From contig JBHGNT010000015.1 in assembly GCA_043228905.1 (NCBI GenBank), positions 3,596,001 through 3,660,000 of the forward strand: 64,000 bases of DNA. The letters run 5' to 3'. The translations under genes were made by a program, and so were the position numbers. Of this stretch, positions 23,862 through 35,075 are shown one piece after another; position 1 is the first letter of the stretch, and each line of letters starts with the position of its first letter. The notes under the pieces were generated by a model. It worked only from the letters and a program-made list of their open reading frames with translations, did not search any database and was not told the DNA's origin. The DNA is from Azolla caroliniana (Eukaryota; Polypodiophyta).

Positions 23862-26800
23862 TGTTATTCCTTAGGGATGGACAATGGCCTAACACAGGGT
23901 GTTTACAGAAGACACTTCACCAAAGGGGTGTTACAGCGAGATAACTTAAGACACAACGATTAATCAGACTTAATTAGTTACTTAGCACTATGGCATTAGA
24001 CTTGATACACGCGTATGATAGAACAATTAGTACAGAACGGTAATCAATACTTAAAGATAAACAAGAAGCTCTATTAATTATCCATCAAAGTTTTACATTG
24101 TAACCGTGCCTTTATATAGGTCACCGGTGCTGAGTACAAAACGGTGCCAACTGGCACCTGTTCGGAACCGGTCTGGATCCGGATCGGCATACCGATTCCG
24201 GTCCATCCGTTCACATCTTATAAACCACTTAATTATAATTTATTCCGAATAAGCATTCCCTTTCACATTCTAGTGTTTAACTCTTTTGTCGGCCGGGTAA
24301 CACATGGCACGCCCGTGGGACAATACCTTGTACGTTGAATCCCACTATCCAACCCTTAGCCGTCGTCCAAGATATCCAGAATACTTTGCTCCAGGGTGTC
24401 CAATGGTTCTTCGAAACTCTGTTGTTACTGTTGTGGTTATGGCTGTTGTTGTTGTGGTTGTGGTTGCTGTTGTTCTAGTTGTGGCTACTGTTGCGTCTGA
24501 TCGGCTCCCGGTACCGGCGGTTGTGGCGGTAATTCCTCAGTCAACTATTTTGCCGGATTTGACTCCGGTTGACTCGTCTCGGCCTTGTCTCCGTCCAGTC
24601 CTTGCCCCGACGATGGCTCCTCATTGCTGAGGTTGACGGTCGCCGCCTGCTTTGCTTCTTCTTTCCGTAGCCTGGTCGTCTCATAGCTTTCAAACTGGAT
24701 TTGAGCATCCAGTTGATCATCGTCCAGCTATGCTACGAGTTGTTGGACCACTGCTGACCGTTCCTCCGCCAGAGTTACAAAATCTTCTGCTAACTCATCT
24801 CTTACGGTAGTAAAGTCCTCTATTAGCATGTAGCAGTTGTCACCATCCTTCTGTCGGTTTTCCACGTCCGCCCTTAGCAACTGGAGATCGGTTGTGTGCT
24901 TTGCCCATTTATCCCACCATTGCGCGGAGCTTTCGTCAATCAAGCGTTTGGTCTTGTTCCTCCACGCCTGGACAATGAACTGGATCCGCTCAAGTCCCAA
25001 CTTCGATTTGTCCTCCACGGCTTGTCGTTCATCCTTCAATTGCTTGATCAGCGCCATCGTGTCCGCCTCTTGCTCCCAGTAATGTGACAATTGGTTTTGG
25101 TAGGTGTTCTGCAACCTCTGCAATACCATTGTCGTTCTTTCCTTCTCTTCATAATGCTGCTTATGGAGCTCCATACGTTCTTGCGCGGCTTCCTCAAGCA
25201 TCGTGGTTCTTTCAGCCTGTTCCTCCGCTAGCGCTGTCTCAGCTCGATGCACCTCCTGCTGGACCTCTGCCATCTTCTCCTGCTGTTTCTTATGCTCCGT
25301 ATCCAAGTGCTTGTAGTCCCGGTGCAGGTGCTCAAAATCATCGGTCTTCAGCTTCAGCTTCTGGTTGAGTTGTCGGCGAGCGTGGTCTTCCCGATCCTTC
25401 TGTTGACGGAGTTCTTCTTTAAGTCTTTCAATCTCTGTTTCCGCCATCTGTCGCAACTTCTCCTTTTCTTGCAACGCTTTCTCTTTCTCCTCCTTAAGTC
25501 AGTCATATGCCTGATGTCCTTTCCGCAGATTCTTAGCAGTCTTTCTTTGCTCTTCTTATGCCGCTTTCTTCAAGTCCCGTTCTCAGGTGCGTAATGCTTC
25601 TTGTGCGGCCAGTTCATCTTTCAATTCAGCAAGCTCTTTTACTTGTGCCGCCACTATCTCCGGGACTGGTTCCGTCTCCGGGGTCTTATTGCTATGTACA
25701 TGTGCCGATGTTTCTTTATTCTGTACATCTATTAGAGTCACCGGTGCTTGGAGTTGTGGTCCGGTTAAGGCCAGTTTGGCCAATTCTTTTGTGGCCAAGT
25801 CCAAGTCTTGTTCTAGGCTCCGGATCCTTGACCGGGCCATCTCTAGTTCTCCAATTGTGATGAGCAACCGGTCCATCTGCACTTTCTCTTCCGCCTCTAT
25901 CTAGTGCACCACTCCAGCAATCTGTTCTCCAATCCACCGGAGCCATTGGCTGCTGGTACCCTGTTGTTGCGTCTGCTCAGAGAGTTGGATGTTGGTGTCG
26001 CTGGCCAGTGGTCAGTTTTGTCCGGTTGCGTCGAGCTACAACTCTGTCTCTGGTTGGCGACCACTTTGCCGTTTTGGTCCTGGTTGCGGCTCCGTTGGCC
26101 GCTCTGCCTCTGCTTGCTCTTGACCTGCTGGTGGGGTAGGCAACTGTACTTCCGGGGCTTGCATTTCGGATCTTGCCGTATCCTGATCCGCCAGTATAGT
26201 TTGTTGTGCAGGGAGCTCTGTGCCCGGTTCTGTCCGAACCGGTTCCGGTTCCACCCTTGGTGCAGGATGCTCAGTGCGGGGTAGAGGCGTTCCATCCTTC
26301 TTTGGGTCCGAACGCTCCCCGGCCTATTCGGAGGTGCTTGCCTTCTGGCGCCGCTGGAAGTGCTCTAACGGTTCCTCCTCCGCTTCCTCCTCCTGAGTCC
26401 CGATGTCTGTCCCGCTCCTCTGTCGGTGTTGGAGGCCTCTCCTCCGCGACTTCCGGTGTCAGAGGTCTCTCGTCCTCGACTTCTAGTGCCGGAGGTTCCA
26501 ACGTTGTCAATTCTGGTTCCGGTGTCGGCAAGGTATCTGACTCCTCGTCCTCCGGTCCATTTGGGGTGTCATTACTACTACGGTAGTTCGTCTGCACGCT
26601 GTATTCCCCGTCCGAACCCGATTCAAAAGCCGAAAATGCTTTAGATTCGCCTTCGCCCGCTGCCAATGCTTGGAGAAGGGATTCCGCTTCCCGGAGGCTG
26701 CTTAGGCTGCTTCCTTCGTCCGGGTAGTCATTTTGTTGTAAACGAAGTGACTCCTTGGCCACTCTCCGGATCACTTTGGAAAATGAGCGATCCGCTCTGA

Positions 26801-27391
26801 TTTCTTTTGCCGCTTGCTGGAAAGCCTCTCGCTTCCTCAGCCGTTCAGCAAGTCTCCTTGCTCGCTCCGTAACCGGGTCATTCGTTGGTCGCGTCATCCA
26901 TTCCCGCCGATGTTCGCTACGCTTGTGCAGGAATTGTGGTCGCCAAAAACTGTGTTATTCCTTAGGGCCGGACAATGGCCTAACATAGGGTGTCTACGGA
27001 AGACACTTCACCAAAGGGGTGTTACGGCGAGATAACTTAAGACAACGATTAATCAGACTTAATTAGTTACTTAGCGCTATGGCATTAGACTTGATACACG
27101 CGTATGATAGAACAATTAGTACAGAACAGTAATCAATACTTAAAGATAAACAAGAAGCTCTATTAATTATCCGTCAAAGTTTTACATTGTAACCGTGCCT
27201 TTATATAGGTCACCGGTGCTGAGTACAAAACGGTGCCAACCGGCACCTATTCGGAACCGGTCCAGATCCAGATCGACATACCGATTCCGGTCCGTCTATT
27301 CACATCTTAAAAACCACTTAATTATAATTTATTCCGAATAAGCATTCCCTTTCACATTCTGGTCTTTAACTCTTTTGCCGGCTGGGTAACA
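23862..27391 (-). mobile_element. Pol-less LTR retrotransposon in copy A intron 1
   Basis: Two LTRs of about 440 bp (23,862-24,302 and 26,953-27,391), ends TGTTATTCC...GGTAACA, with an exact 5-bp duplication GAGTT. Next to the right-hand LTR the minus strand reads CAGTTTTTGGCGACCACAA, a typical Gypsy-type primer-binding site, so the element runs on the minus strand. The internal 2.65 kb encodes only a gag-like, coiled-coil-rich protein. No protease, RT or integrase motif is visible in any frame, so it is non-autonomous. Confidence 0.88.
24728..26897 (-). pseudogene. Gag-like coiled-coil protein of the pol-less LTR element
   Basis: Read from 26,897. The start (MTRPTNDPVTERARRLAERL) is basic and helical. 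A Ser/Glu/Pro-rich acidic stretch follows, then several frame breaks between about 25,480 and 26,300. The last 248 residues (25,474-24,728) are a long heptad-rich coiled coil (EKLRQMAETEIERLKEELRQ and onward). Downstream, at about 24,420-24,540, a Gln/Pro-rich reading with stops continues the theme. It has no zinc knuckle and no match I recognise beyond gag-like character. Confidence 0.55.
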
Positions 27392-27673
27392 GAGTTATGC
27401 CTCCCAACTTGTTTCGGCTCGATACGGCGTATCGAGTTGTGGCCCCTAGGGCTAAAACTCGATACACGGGGACTTAACTCGTTACAGCGTAACGTGTTGT
27501 GGCTCCCAGGGCTAAAACTCGATACGGCGTAACGAGTTGGGTGTCTTAACTCGATACGCCGTATCAAGTTTTGGCTCCCAGTGCTAAAACTTAATACGCG
27601 GGGGCCTTAACTCGATACGCCGTATCGAGTTGGGGCTCCCACGACTTAAACTCGATACATCGTATCGAGTTGT
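27392..27673. repeat. Palindrome array of copy A, right part
   Basis: Continuation of the array after the LTR element. Full or near-full dyads of AACTCGATACG-N-CGTATCGAGTT have centres at about 27,427, 27,487, 27,527, 27,559, 27,620 and 27,660. Half or degenerate units lie near 27,456-27,466 and 27,588-27,600. Spacings are mostly 31-32, 40 and 60-61 bp. Spacers contain GGCTCC(C/T)AGGGCTAAA-like sequence, unlike the spacers of copy B. Confidence 0.8.
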
Positions 27674-29748
27674 GGGTCATAACACATATTAGACAAAAAA
27701 TAAGTAGTAAAATAGGTTCAACAATTCTAAATTAGGTCAAAATACGGTCAAATTGGGTCAATACAGTTGATATTTAGGTACTACTGGGGATACCAAAATC
27801 TTACTGATTTTAGTGTCTGATGGACTATGAGATGTTAAATATACATTTTCCTCTGTCCAGTCCCTAGGTTTCACATCCATAAGTATATTGGATTGCTAAT
27901 TTGACGTTCCAAACTACCAATCTGCATACTATATATAATTTGTCACCCCATAATTTGAGAGTTTATAGGTTTAGGTTCATCAGTTGTATTATTTTATGCA
28001 GGTCGGCTGACACTAAGGACAAGAGGCCACTCAGCCGAATTCGGATTAAGTATGAAAGCTCACCTCCATACAACACAAAGATCCTTGTTGTGACATATCC
28101 ACAAAAGGGAAAGAAACTCATGTTTGAAGACGAAGTCGTGAGGCAGCCATTTGACGAGGTTAGTCAGAAAACATCTGCCGCGGTTGGAGGAAGTGACGAC
28201 CAGTTAGATATAGACTTAACTGGATATGAGTGGGCAATGCAATATGTAGACTCGAAAAAGAAGGTAGTATTGTTAGTTACCAGACCGACTGGACGTGGTA
28301 TGCTTGCTCCAGATCGTGCATTTAGCTATGGCAAAATCTTGTGGCTGGACTATGGAGATGCGGACTCAACTAATTTGATTGTATTAGTCAACTGTACAAA
28401 AGGAGTCCGACAGATGATGGTCTCCGAAGACTACTTGTTGAAGGATTCATGCAGGCCAGAATCCTTCCGACATGCTATTGAGACAAGTACTAACTTAATA
28501 ACAACACTAAGGCCATATATTCAAGGTCATGTTAATTTGAAGACAACCTCCTTATCACCCAAAAAAGCACCAATAAGGAAATCTGCGGTGCAGTCCAGGC
28601 CCTCAAAAAAGAAGGTGACGAGAATGTCAAATTCTAAGTCATCGAGTTCAACAGAGGATGAAGAGGCTCAAGCTACACCAGGAGCAAAGCTGGCATCTGG
28701 TGTGTTCTCATCAGAACAAAATAAAATTAGAAGGGACTTAATACATAGAAAACTTGTGCGGAAGGGGCAAGTTTTTAACCTTCCAATAACCCATATTCAT
28801 CGCCCCCTAGTGGATGAGAATACAGGACGTCACCGTTTGGAGATCAGGGAACCACATAAGTTGCACGTCCAAAATTTAAAGAAGAAGATGAAAATCAACC
28901 CGCATGCAATGGTCATGCCTTTTATTGTAATGGTGGATCCTCTCGGGTGCTCTCAGCTAAAGGATTTTGATATTAAGAAGCACGACCAATACAATTATTT
29001 TGTGATTGGAAGATCTCACTCGGCGGAGGCCAGACGACAATTAGTCCTCGAGCATCCCACAACGTTCTTCTTCAAATATGCGGAATGCCAAATTTATGTG
29101 GGGTTAACAACTAAGGAGGCGAAGTTGTTAACATGGGACCACAATAACGACAATGACTATCGGTAGAAGATGTCCTCCATCGAACGCATTAGATTTTTTC
29201 ACCACGAGTACCTCGACGGGAAAACCAAATATGGAGCGAAATTATATCCAGCTCTACGATGTCAATGTCTCCACGAAGTGGGAATTGTGGTGGACGATGC
29301 GGTGAAGTATGATGGAATCAGAAAGTATGAGCCGTGGTTTCAACTCGCATTTAGGGATGGAGGAGTCTGGGAACTCCAAGATCAAATATTTAAGATGTGG
29401 GAGAATAAGGAAGTGAAGGGTTAAAGACAGAAGAAGTCGAAAGTTGACCCTCAATTAGAATTGAAGAGCTCAGCTGCGAAGAAGATAGAGCTTACCATTG
29501 AGGAAGCGGCAGATGATATGAAGTTGTCTTTATGGAGGGCAATGCAAGGGATCAAAGATGAGCAACTTCTTATATCCGTGCTTTCAAGAGTTTTAGCGAA
29601 GGATCTGAGCCTAGAGGAAATGGTTACGGAGTTCAACAAGTAAGGTCTTACTAAAGTTTTTATGGTTTATATTGTTTTAAGAAATGAATTTTTAATGTTG
29701 GTTTATAAATTTTCAGCCACAAAGTCTATATGAAAATACAAGAAGTGT

Positions 29749-30367
29749 TGACGGGAAACAAACGCTCGTTATGCGCAACGCTCAGCCTCAATCAAGCTTA
29801 GAATCATACACAGAAAACGGGAAAGGTGAAGACACAACACAAAGGAGAGAAAAGTACACAGGATGTTTACGTGAAAAAACCCAAACTAAGGGAAAAAACC
29901 ACGGCAGCCCACAGGCTGCAAACTATCACTATGTTAGAATGTACAACAGTGAGTTCACGGAGGCAACGACCTCGTGCTCACGATCTTCGCCACAGGTGGC
30001 GGTTACAACAGAGGCAACGACCTCTTCCTCTCTCTCTCACTCTCTGTACACAGTTACACACACTCTCTTCTTACGCCAACAAGAATGACAACAACTAACA
30101 AAAGTTTGCCCTAAGTCATATTTATACTAATATGACTTTTCGGCTATTTACAAATATAGCCTCGATGGACTCTCAGAAACATATTTACGAATATGTCTCT
30201 TCATCCGGTGAGCACTCCTCACCGGGTCTTCACCATCCGGCTCTCTGTAGCCGGGTACTCCTCATCCGGTTCTCACTGGGTCTGCACCATCCGGTTCTCC
30301 GTAGCCGGGTACTCCTCATCCGGTTCTCACCGGGTCTTCACCATCCGGAGGGACCTGTCTCCCAACA
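29749..30367 (-). repeat. Copia-2 3' LTR
   Basis: 619 bp, ends TGACGGG...CCCAACA, with three 54-bp hairpin units at about 30,210-30,350. The other LTR has four. Polypurine tract AAGGGGGAGTT adjoins at 30,368-30,378. Confidence 0.88.
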
Positions 30368-30377
30368 AACTCCCCCT

Positions 30378-33300
30378 TCACTCCGGCATGGGGAGTCTTA
30401 CTAGTCCGATCCGCTTCCTGCATGCATCCAGCTTGTCGGGTATCAGCACATTGGTCAGCATATTTGACCCGTTCTCGGCCGTGTGGATCTTCGTCAGCGC
30501 GAACTCTTGGTCATCTACTCTTTCCCGGATCCAGTGATACCTTCGCTGGATATGCTTCGTCCGGGAATGGTAGGCCGCATTCTTAGCAAGGTGGATGGCA
30601 CTTTGACTGTCGCAATAGAGCCGATATTCATCTTGCCGGATACCGAGCTCTCCGATGAAGTCCTTCAATCATAATATTTCCTTGTCGGCTTCCACAGCCG
30701 CCATGTACTCCGCCTCCGTGGTTGACAATGCAACCGTCTTCTACAGCCTCGACTGCCACGATACAGCTCCCCCTGCATATGTCATTACATACCCGGATGT
30801 AGACTGACTGGTATCCACATTAGCCGACATGTCCGAATCGGTGAAACCGTCAAGTTGAGGTTTTCCGGAGCCGAATCGGAGACACATATTTGAAGTGCCC
30901 TTCAAGTACCGGAGTATCCATTTGACCGCGTTCCAGTGCTCCTTGTTGGGATTGCTCATAAACCGGCTCACCACTCCGACTGCGTATCCTATATCCGGGT
31001 GGGTACAAACCATTGCGTATATTAAGCTTCCAACGGCAGAGGCATATGGAATCTTCATCATATCCGCTTTCTTTGCTTTCGTCTTCGGGCTTTGCTTACC
31101 GGATAACCTGCAGTTTGCCGGAAGTGTCGATCCGACCGGTTTCGCATCTGACATGATGAACCGCTGAAGCACCTTTGTCACGTACTTCTCTTGTAACAGC
31201 CACAATTGCTTTATTGACCGGTTCCGGATGATATGCATCCCCAGCATCTGTCTTGCCGGACCCAAGTCTTTCATTGAGAAGGTCCGGTTGAGAGCCTTCT
31301 TCAGCATCTGTATTTTGGCTTGGTCCCGTCAAACAATCAACATGTCGTCCACGTACAGAAGGAGTATCAGGAAGTCGCCTCCTTCGAACTTCTTCACAAA
31401 CACGCAATGATCGGCCTGCATCTTGTGGTACCCTTGATCAGTCATGAAGGAGTCGAAATTCCGGTACCGTTGTCAGGGAGCTTGCTTCAGTCCGTACAGG
31501 CTCTTCTTCAACCGGCATACCAGGTGCTCCTTCCCTTTCTCCACGAATCTTTCCAGTTGCTGCATGTAGATCTCCTCTTCGAGGTCGCCGTGAAGGAATG
31601 AAGTCTTCACGTCCAACTGCTCTACCTTGAGGTCCATGCTTGCCGCTATACTCAGCACCGTCCAGATGAAGGTCATCTTTATTACCGGGGCAAATATCTC
31701 ATCGAAGTCCACGCCCTTCTTCTTTTGGAACCCCTTCACCATGATCCTGGCTTTGTATCTTGGGGGGTTGCCAGCAACTCCCGGTTTCAACTTGTACACC
31801 CACTTATTTTGGAGTGCCTACTTTCCTTTTGGCAACTCCACCAATTCGTACGTATGGTTCTCATGCAGGGAATCCATCTCGTCCTGCATGGCACTTAACC
31901 ATTTTCGGCTGTGGGTGTCATCCTTCGCTTCTTCGAAGCTTTATGGATCCCCCTCATCGGTTAACACCACATGCTTTGCATCCGAAAATCTCCGGGGGGC
32001 GCTTCTCTCTCTAAGAGGATATCTTCGTCTCTAGGCTTCGGTAACCGGCTCCTCTATTTGCTCTTCATCCGAATCCCATTCGGGGTCTTGGCCGGTTCCG
32101 ATTTCAGCTTCCTCTACTTCTTCTTCTGCCGGTTCGGTACCCTCACCGTAACCGGCTGGTTCCTCGAGTGCTAACCGGTCTCTTGCCGGTTGGGTCTGCT
32201 CATCGTAGAATCGATCCTTACCGGTCAACTCGGTGTTCATTACCTTCTTCTCCGACTCCAAGTCGGCGAGCGTCTCTTCCTCCATGAAGATAATATCTCG
32301 ACTTCGGAATACCTTCTTGTCGACCAGGTCCCACACTCGGTAGCCGAACTCATCGTCGCCATAACCAAGGAATATGCATGGCCGGGTCTTTGGATTTAAC
32401 TTTCCTCTCCAGTCCTTAGCTACATGCACGTATGTGAGACACCCGAATACTTTCAGATGCCAGTAGGACACTTCCTTACCGGTCCAGACTCTTTGTGGAA
32501 TGTCTCCATCCAAGGGTACTGAGGGTGATCTGTTTATCACATATGTCGCCGTCGACAGTGCCTCAGCCCAAAACTTCTTGGGTAGTTTTGCATGCGCTAG
32601 CATACTCCGGACCCTCTCCATTATGGTCCGGTTCATCCTCTCGGCCAGCCCGTTTAGTTCCGGCGTCTTCGGCACTGTAAATTCGAGCCGGATTCCCTTT
32701 GAGCGACAGTACTCCTCGAACTGCCCCCGGTATTCACCTCCGTTATTTGCTCGAACCGCCTTCAGCTTCCGACCGGTTTCTCTTTCCACGCTCGCGTGGA
32801 GCTCTTTGAAGACGGATAGCACCTGATCCTTCGTCTTCAATGGTGTGGCCCACAGCTTCCGGCTGTGGTCATCTATGAACGTCACGAAGTATTGCGATCC
32901 TGCATGTGACTTCGTGTCCACTTGACATACATCCGTATGCACCAACTCCAGTGGCGCATTACGTCTCATCGTTGGCCTTGATCGGAAGGAGGTCCGGTTT
33001 TGTTTACCGGCCAGACAATCAGTGCACTTCTCCAAGTGCATGTTCTTCACTGGATTGAGGTTGTCGTCTGCAAGCCTCTTCATCCCCTTCTCGCTCATGT
33101 GACACAGCCTTTTGTGCCACAGCTGACCGGCAGTGTCGGATGCCACGTTCACTTCCTCCAGACATAATCGGGCATTCATAAGGTACAGAGTGTTGACCTT
33201 CCGGGCCCGAGCCACAATCAAGCTCCCCCTACTGAACTTCATGACACCGTTCCGAATGCTACCCGTGTAGCCTTCATCATCTAGCCGACTGGCTGATATC

Positions 33301-34394
33301 AGGTTCAATCGAACCTCCGGAACGTGTCGAACATCCTTCAGCAACAACTTGCATCCGGTTGGTGTTGACAGCCACACGTCTCCTATGCCGACAATTCGGC
33401 ATGTACCTTCATTTCCCATCCGGACAGAGCCGTGATCACCGGCTGAGTAGGATGAGAAGCATTTCCGGTCCGGGGTAAGGTGGAACGACGCTCCGGAGTC
33501 TACCACCCAGGTCATCTCGTCGCCGGCAAGGTTTATCTCACTCTCCTCGATGATGAGCATCAACTCTTCTTTACTTGCCGCGATTGCCGTCGTTCCCTTC
33601 CGTTCCGGGGTCCGCTTCGAATCGGTATCGTCGGTCTCCTTATCTTTTCGGAAATGCCGACAGTTCTTCTGGAAGTGTCCCGGCTTGCCGCAATAGAAGC
33701 AAGTAGGCCTCCCTCTTGACTTTGACCGTGTCCCCGACTTCTCCCGGTTCTGGGGACTACGGTTTCTATGTCTTCCGCGTTCCAATTCGGTAAGGAGCGC
33801 TTTGGAGTCGGAGCTCTTATCCTTATCTTTCCGACGCGCCTCCTCATCCAGCAAGCTCAACTTCACTCTTGCTAGGGATAACCGTTTTCCTTCCGGCCCG
33901 GCGTTGCCCAAAGTGACAACCAACGTCTCCCAGCTATCCGGGAGGGAACCAAGCAGGAGCAGTGCTAGTACCTTGTCGACGAGAGGTACTTCCAATGACG
34001 TTGCCTAGTTTATCAGCCCCTGGAAGGCATTCATGTGCTCCGCCATGCTGGAGCCATCTTGGTACCGGAGTCTTACTAGCTTCCGGAATACCGAAACCTG
34101 ATTAACAGCATTTTTGTTTTGAAACATAATGCCGATCTTCTCCCGGAGCTCATGAGCCTTGCTCTCTTCATTGAAGTTGTTGTATAGGCTCATGTCGATG
34201 AAACACCGTATGTACGCCGTTTTCTTCATGTGCATCACCTCGCATATCGTGGCGTCGATTTTGTCCGGTCTCTTGTCCCCAAACTGAACCGGTAGCCAAA
34301 GATCTTTAACCACGAGCATGTCCCTCATCTTCGACTTCCATACCGAATAGTTGGAGCCGGTAAGCTTGAACATGCCTCCCAACGAATCGTCCAT
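30378..34394 (-). pseudogene. Copia-2 gag-pol polyprotein, inactivated by point mutations
   Basis: Full Copia polyprotein from an ATG at 34,394-34,392 (MDDSLGGMFKLTGSNYSVW) to 30,378. It has an intact zinc knuckle CFYCGKPGHFQKNC, protease VVDSGASFHL, and integrase and RT blocks. It is broken by in-frame stops, most of which are C-to-T or G-to-A changes relative to the sister copies: TAG at about 34,005 (Gln in Copia-1), TAG at 32,031 (Gln), stops near 31,820 (Trp), 31,470 (Arg), 31,330 (Trp) and 30,738 (Gln). No large deletion is seen. Confidence 0.88.
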
Positions 34395-34396
34395 TT

Positions 34397-35065
34397 TGTC
34401 GTAATTCCGTGCTCGGCCACAACCGAGGAACAGGATCGATTCACAGAAAACGGAAATACAACAATGCACGAAAAACAATAGAGAGAAGGGTACACTGGAT
34501 GTTTTTCGTGGAAAACCCTAAATGGGAAAAACCACGGGAGTGCAAGACTCCAACTATCACTATACGCGGGAATGTACAATGGCGAGCTGCAAGGCGACGA
34601 CCTTGAGCTCGCTGTCCTCGCCACAGGCGGCGGTATTACACAGAGGCGTCGACCTCTTCCTTCCTCTTTCTCTCTCACTCTCTCTCGGCTGCTCTCACTT
34701 CGCTCCCTCTTAGTGGAAAACAGAAAAATGAGCAACAACAACAAACTGTTTGCCCTAAGTCATATTTATACACATATGACTTTCGGGCTATTTACAAATA
34801 TAGCCTCAAGGGCTCTTGGCAAACATATTCACAAATATGTCCCCGCATCCGGATCTCCCTCCGGGTACATTCGTCATCCGGCTCCGTAACCGGGGTCTTC
34901 AGCATCCGGCACCGTAGCCGGGGTCTTCATCATCCGGCACCGTAGCCGGGGTCTTCATCGTCCGGCTCCGTAGCCGGGGTCTTCATCATCCGGCTCCATA
35001 ACCGCAACCGGGCTTGCCGTCATTCATCTCCGGACATCCCATCCGGAGGGACCGAAATCCCAACA
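34397..35065 (-). repeat. Copia-3 3' LTR
   Basis: 669 bp. It carries about five copies of a 28-bp unit (CCGGCTCCGTAGCCGGGGTC and variants, about 34,873-35,005), a GC-rich hairpin array. It differs from the 5' LTR only near 34,960 and 34,998. Confidence 0.9.
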
Positions 35066-35075
35066 AACTCCCCCT

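Larger units (their letters stand above)
23600..29747 (+). pseudogene. ParB-like/DNA methyltransferase fusion, copy A: exons 1 to 3 (5' part)
   Basis: Exon 1 is 23,600-23,634 (MSSKKIAHSDS, donor CAG/GTAGGA). Exon 2 is 28,002-29,639 (acceptor TATGCAG). The start of exon 3 is 29,717-29,747 (acceptor TTTTCAG). Splice sites and codon phases agree with copy B. Exon 2 encodes the N-terminal region and the ParB-like domain (GQVFNLPITHIHRP, VMPFIVMVDP, GRSHSAEARRQLV, TWDHNNDNDYR). Two in-frame stops, TAG at 29,164 and TAA at 29,422, replace Gln codons of copy B. Intron 1 holds the palindrome array, split by a pol-less LTR element. Copia-2 interrupts exon 3 at 29,747; the gene resumes at 49,770. Confidence 0.82.

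Noticed and set aside
29749-30367. Alternative Copia-2 boundary at 29,746 (starting TGTTGACGGG)
   Set aside because: It would give a neat 5-bp AGAAG duplication, but the internal LTR copy at 39,883 and the primer-binding site place the LTR end at TGACGGG. The longer AGAAGTG repeat is reported instead.
34325-34744. 139-codon minus-strand frame across the Copia-3 LTR
   Set aside because: The same frame occurs in the other LTR (39,040-39,528). It is LTR sequence joined to the flank and does not begin a separate protein.
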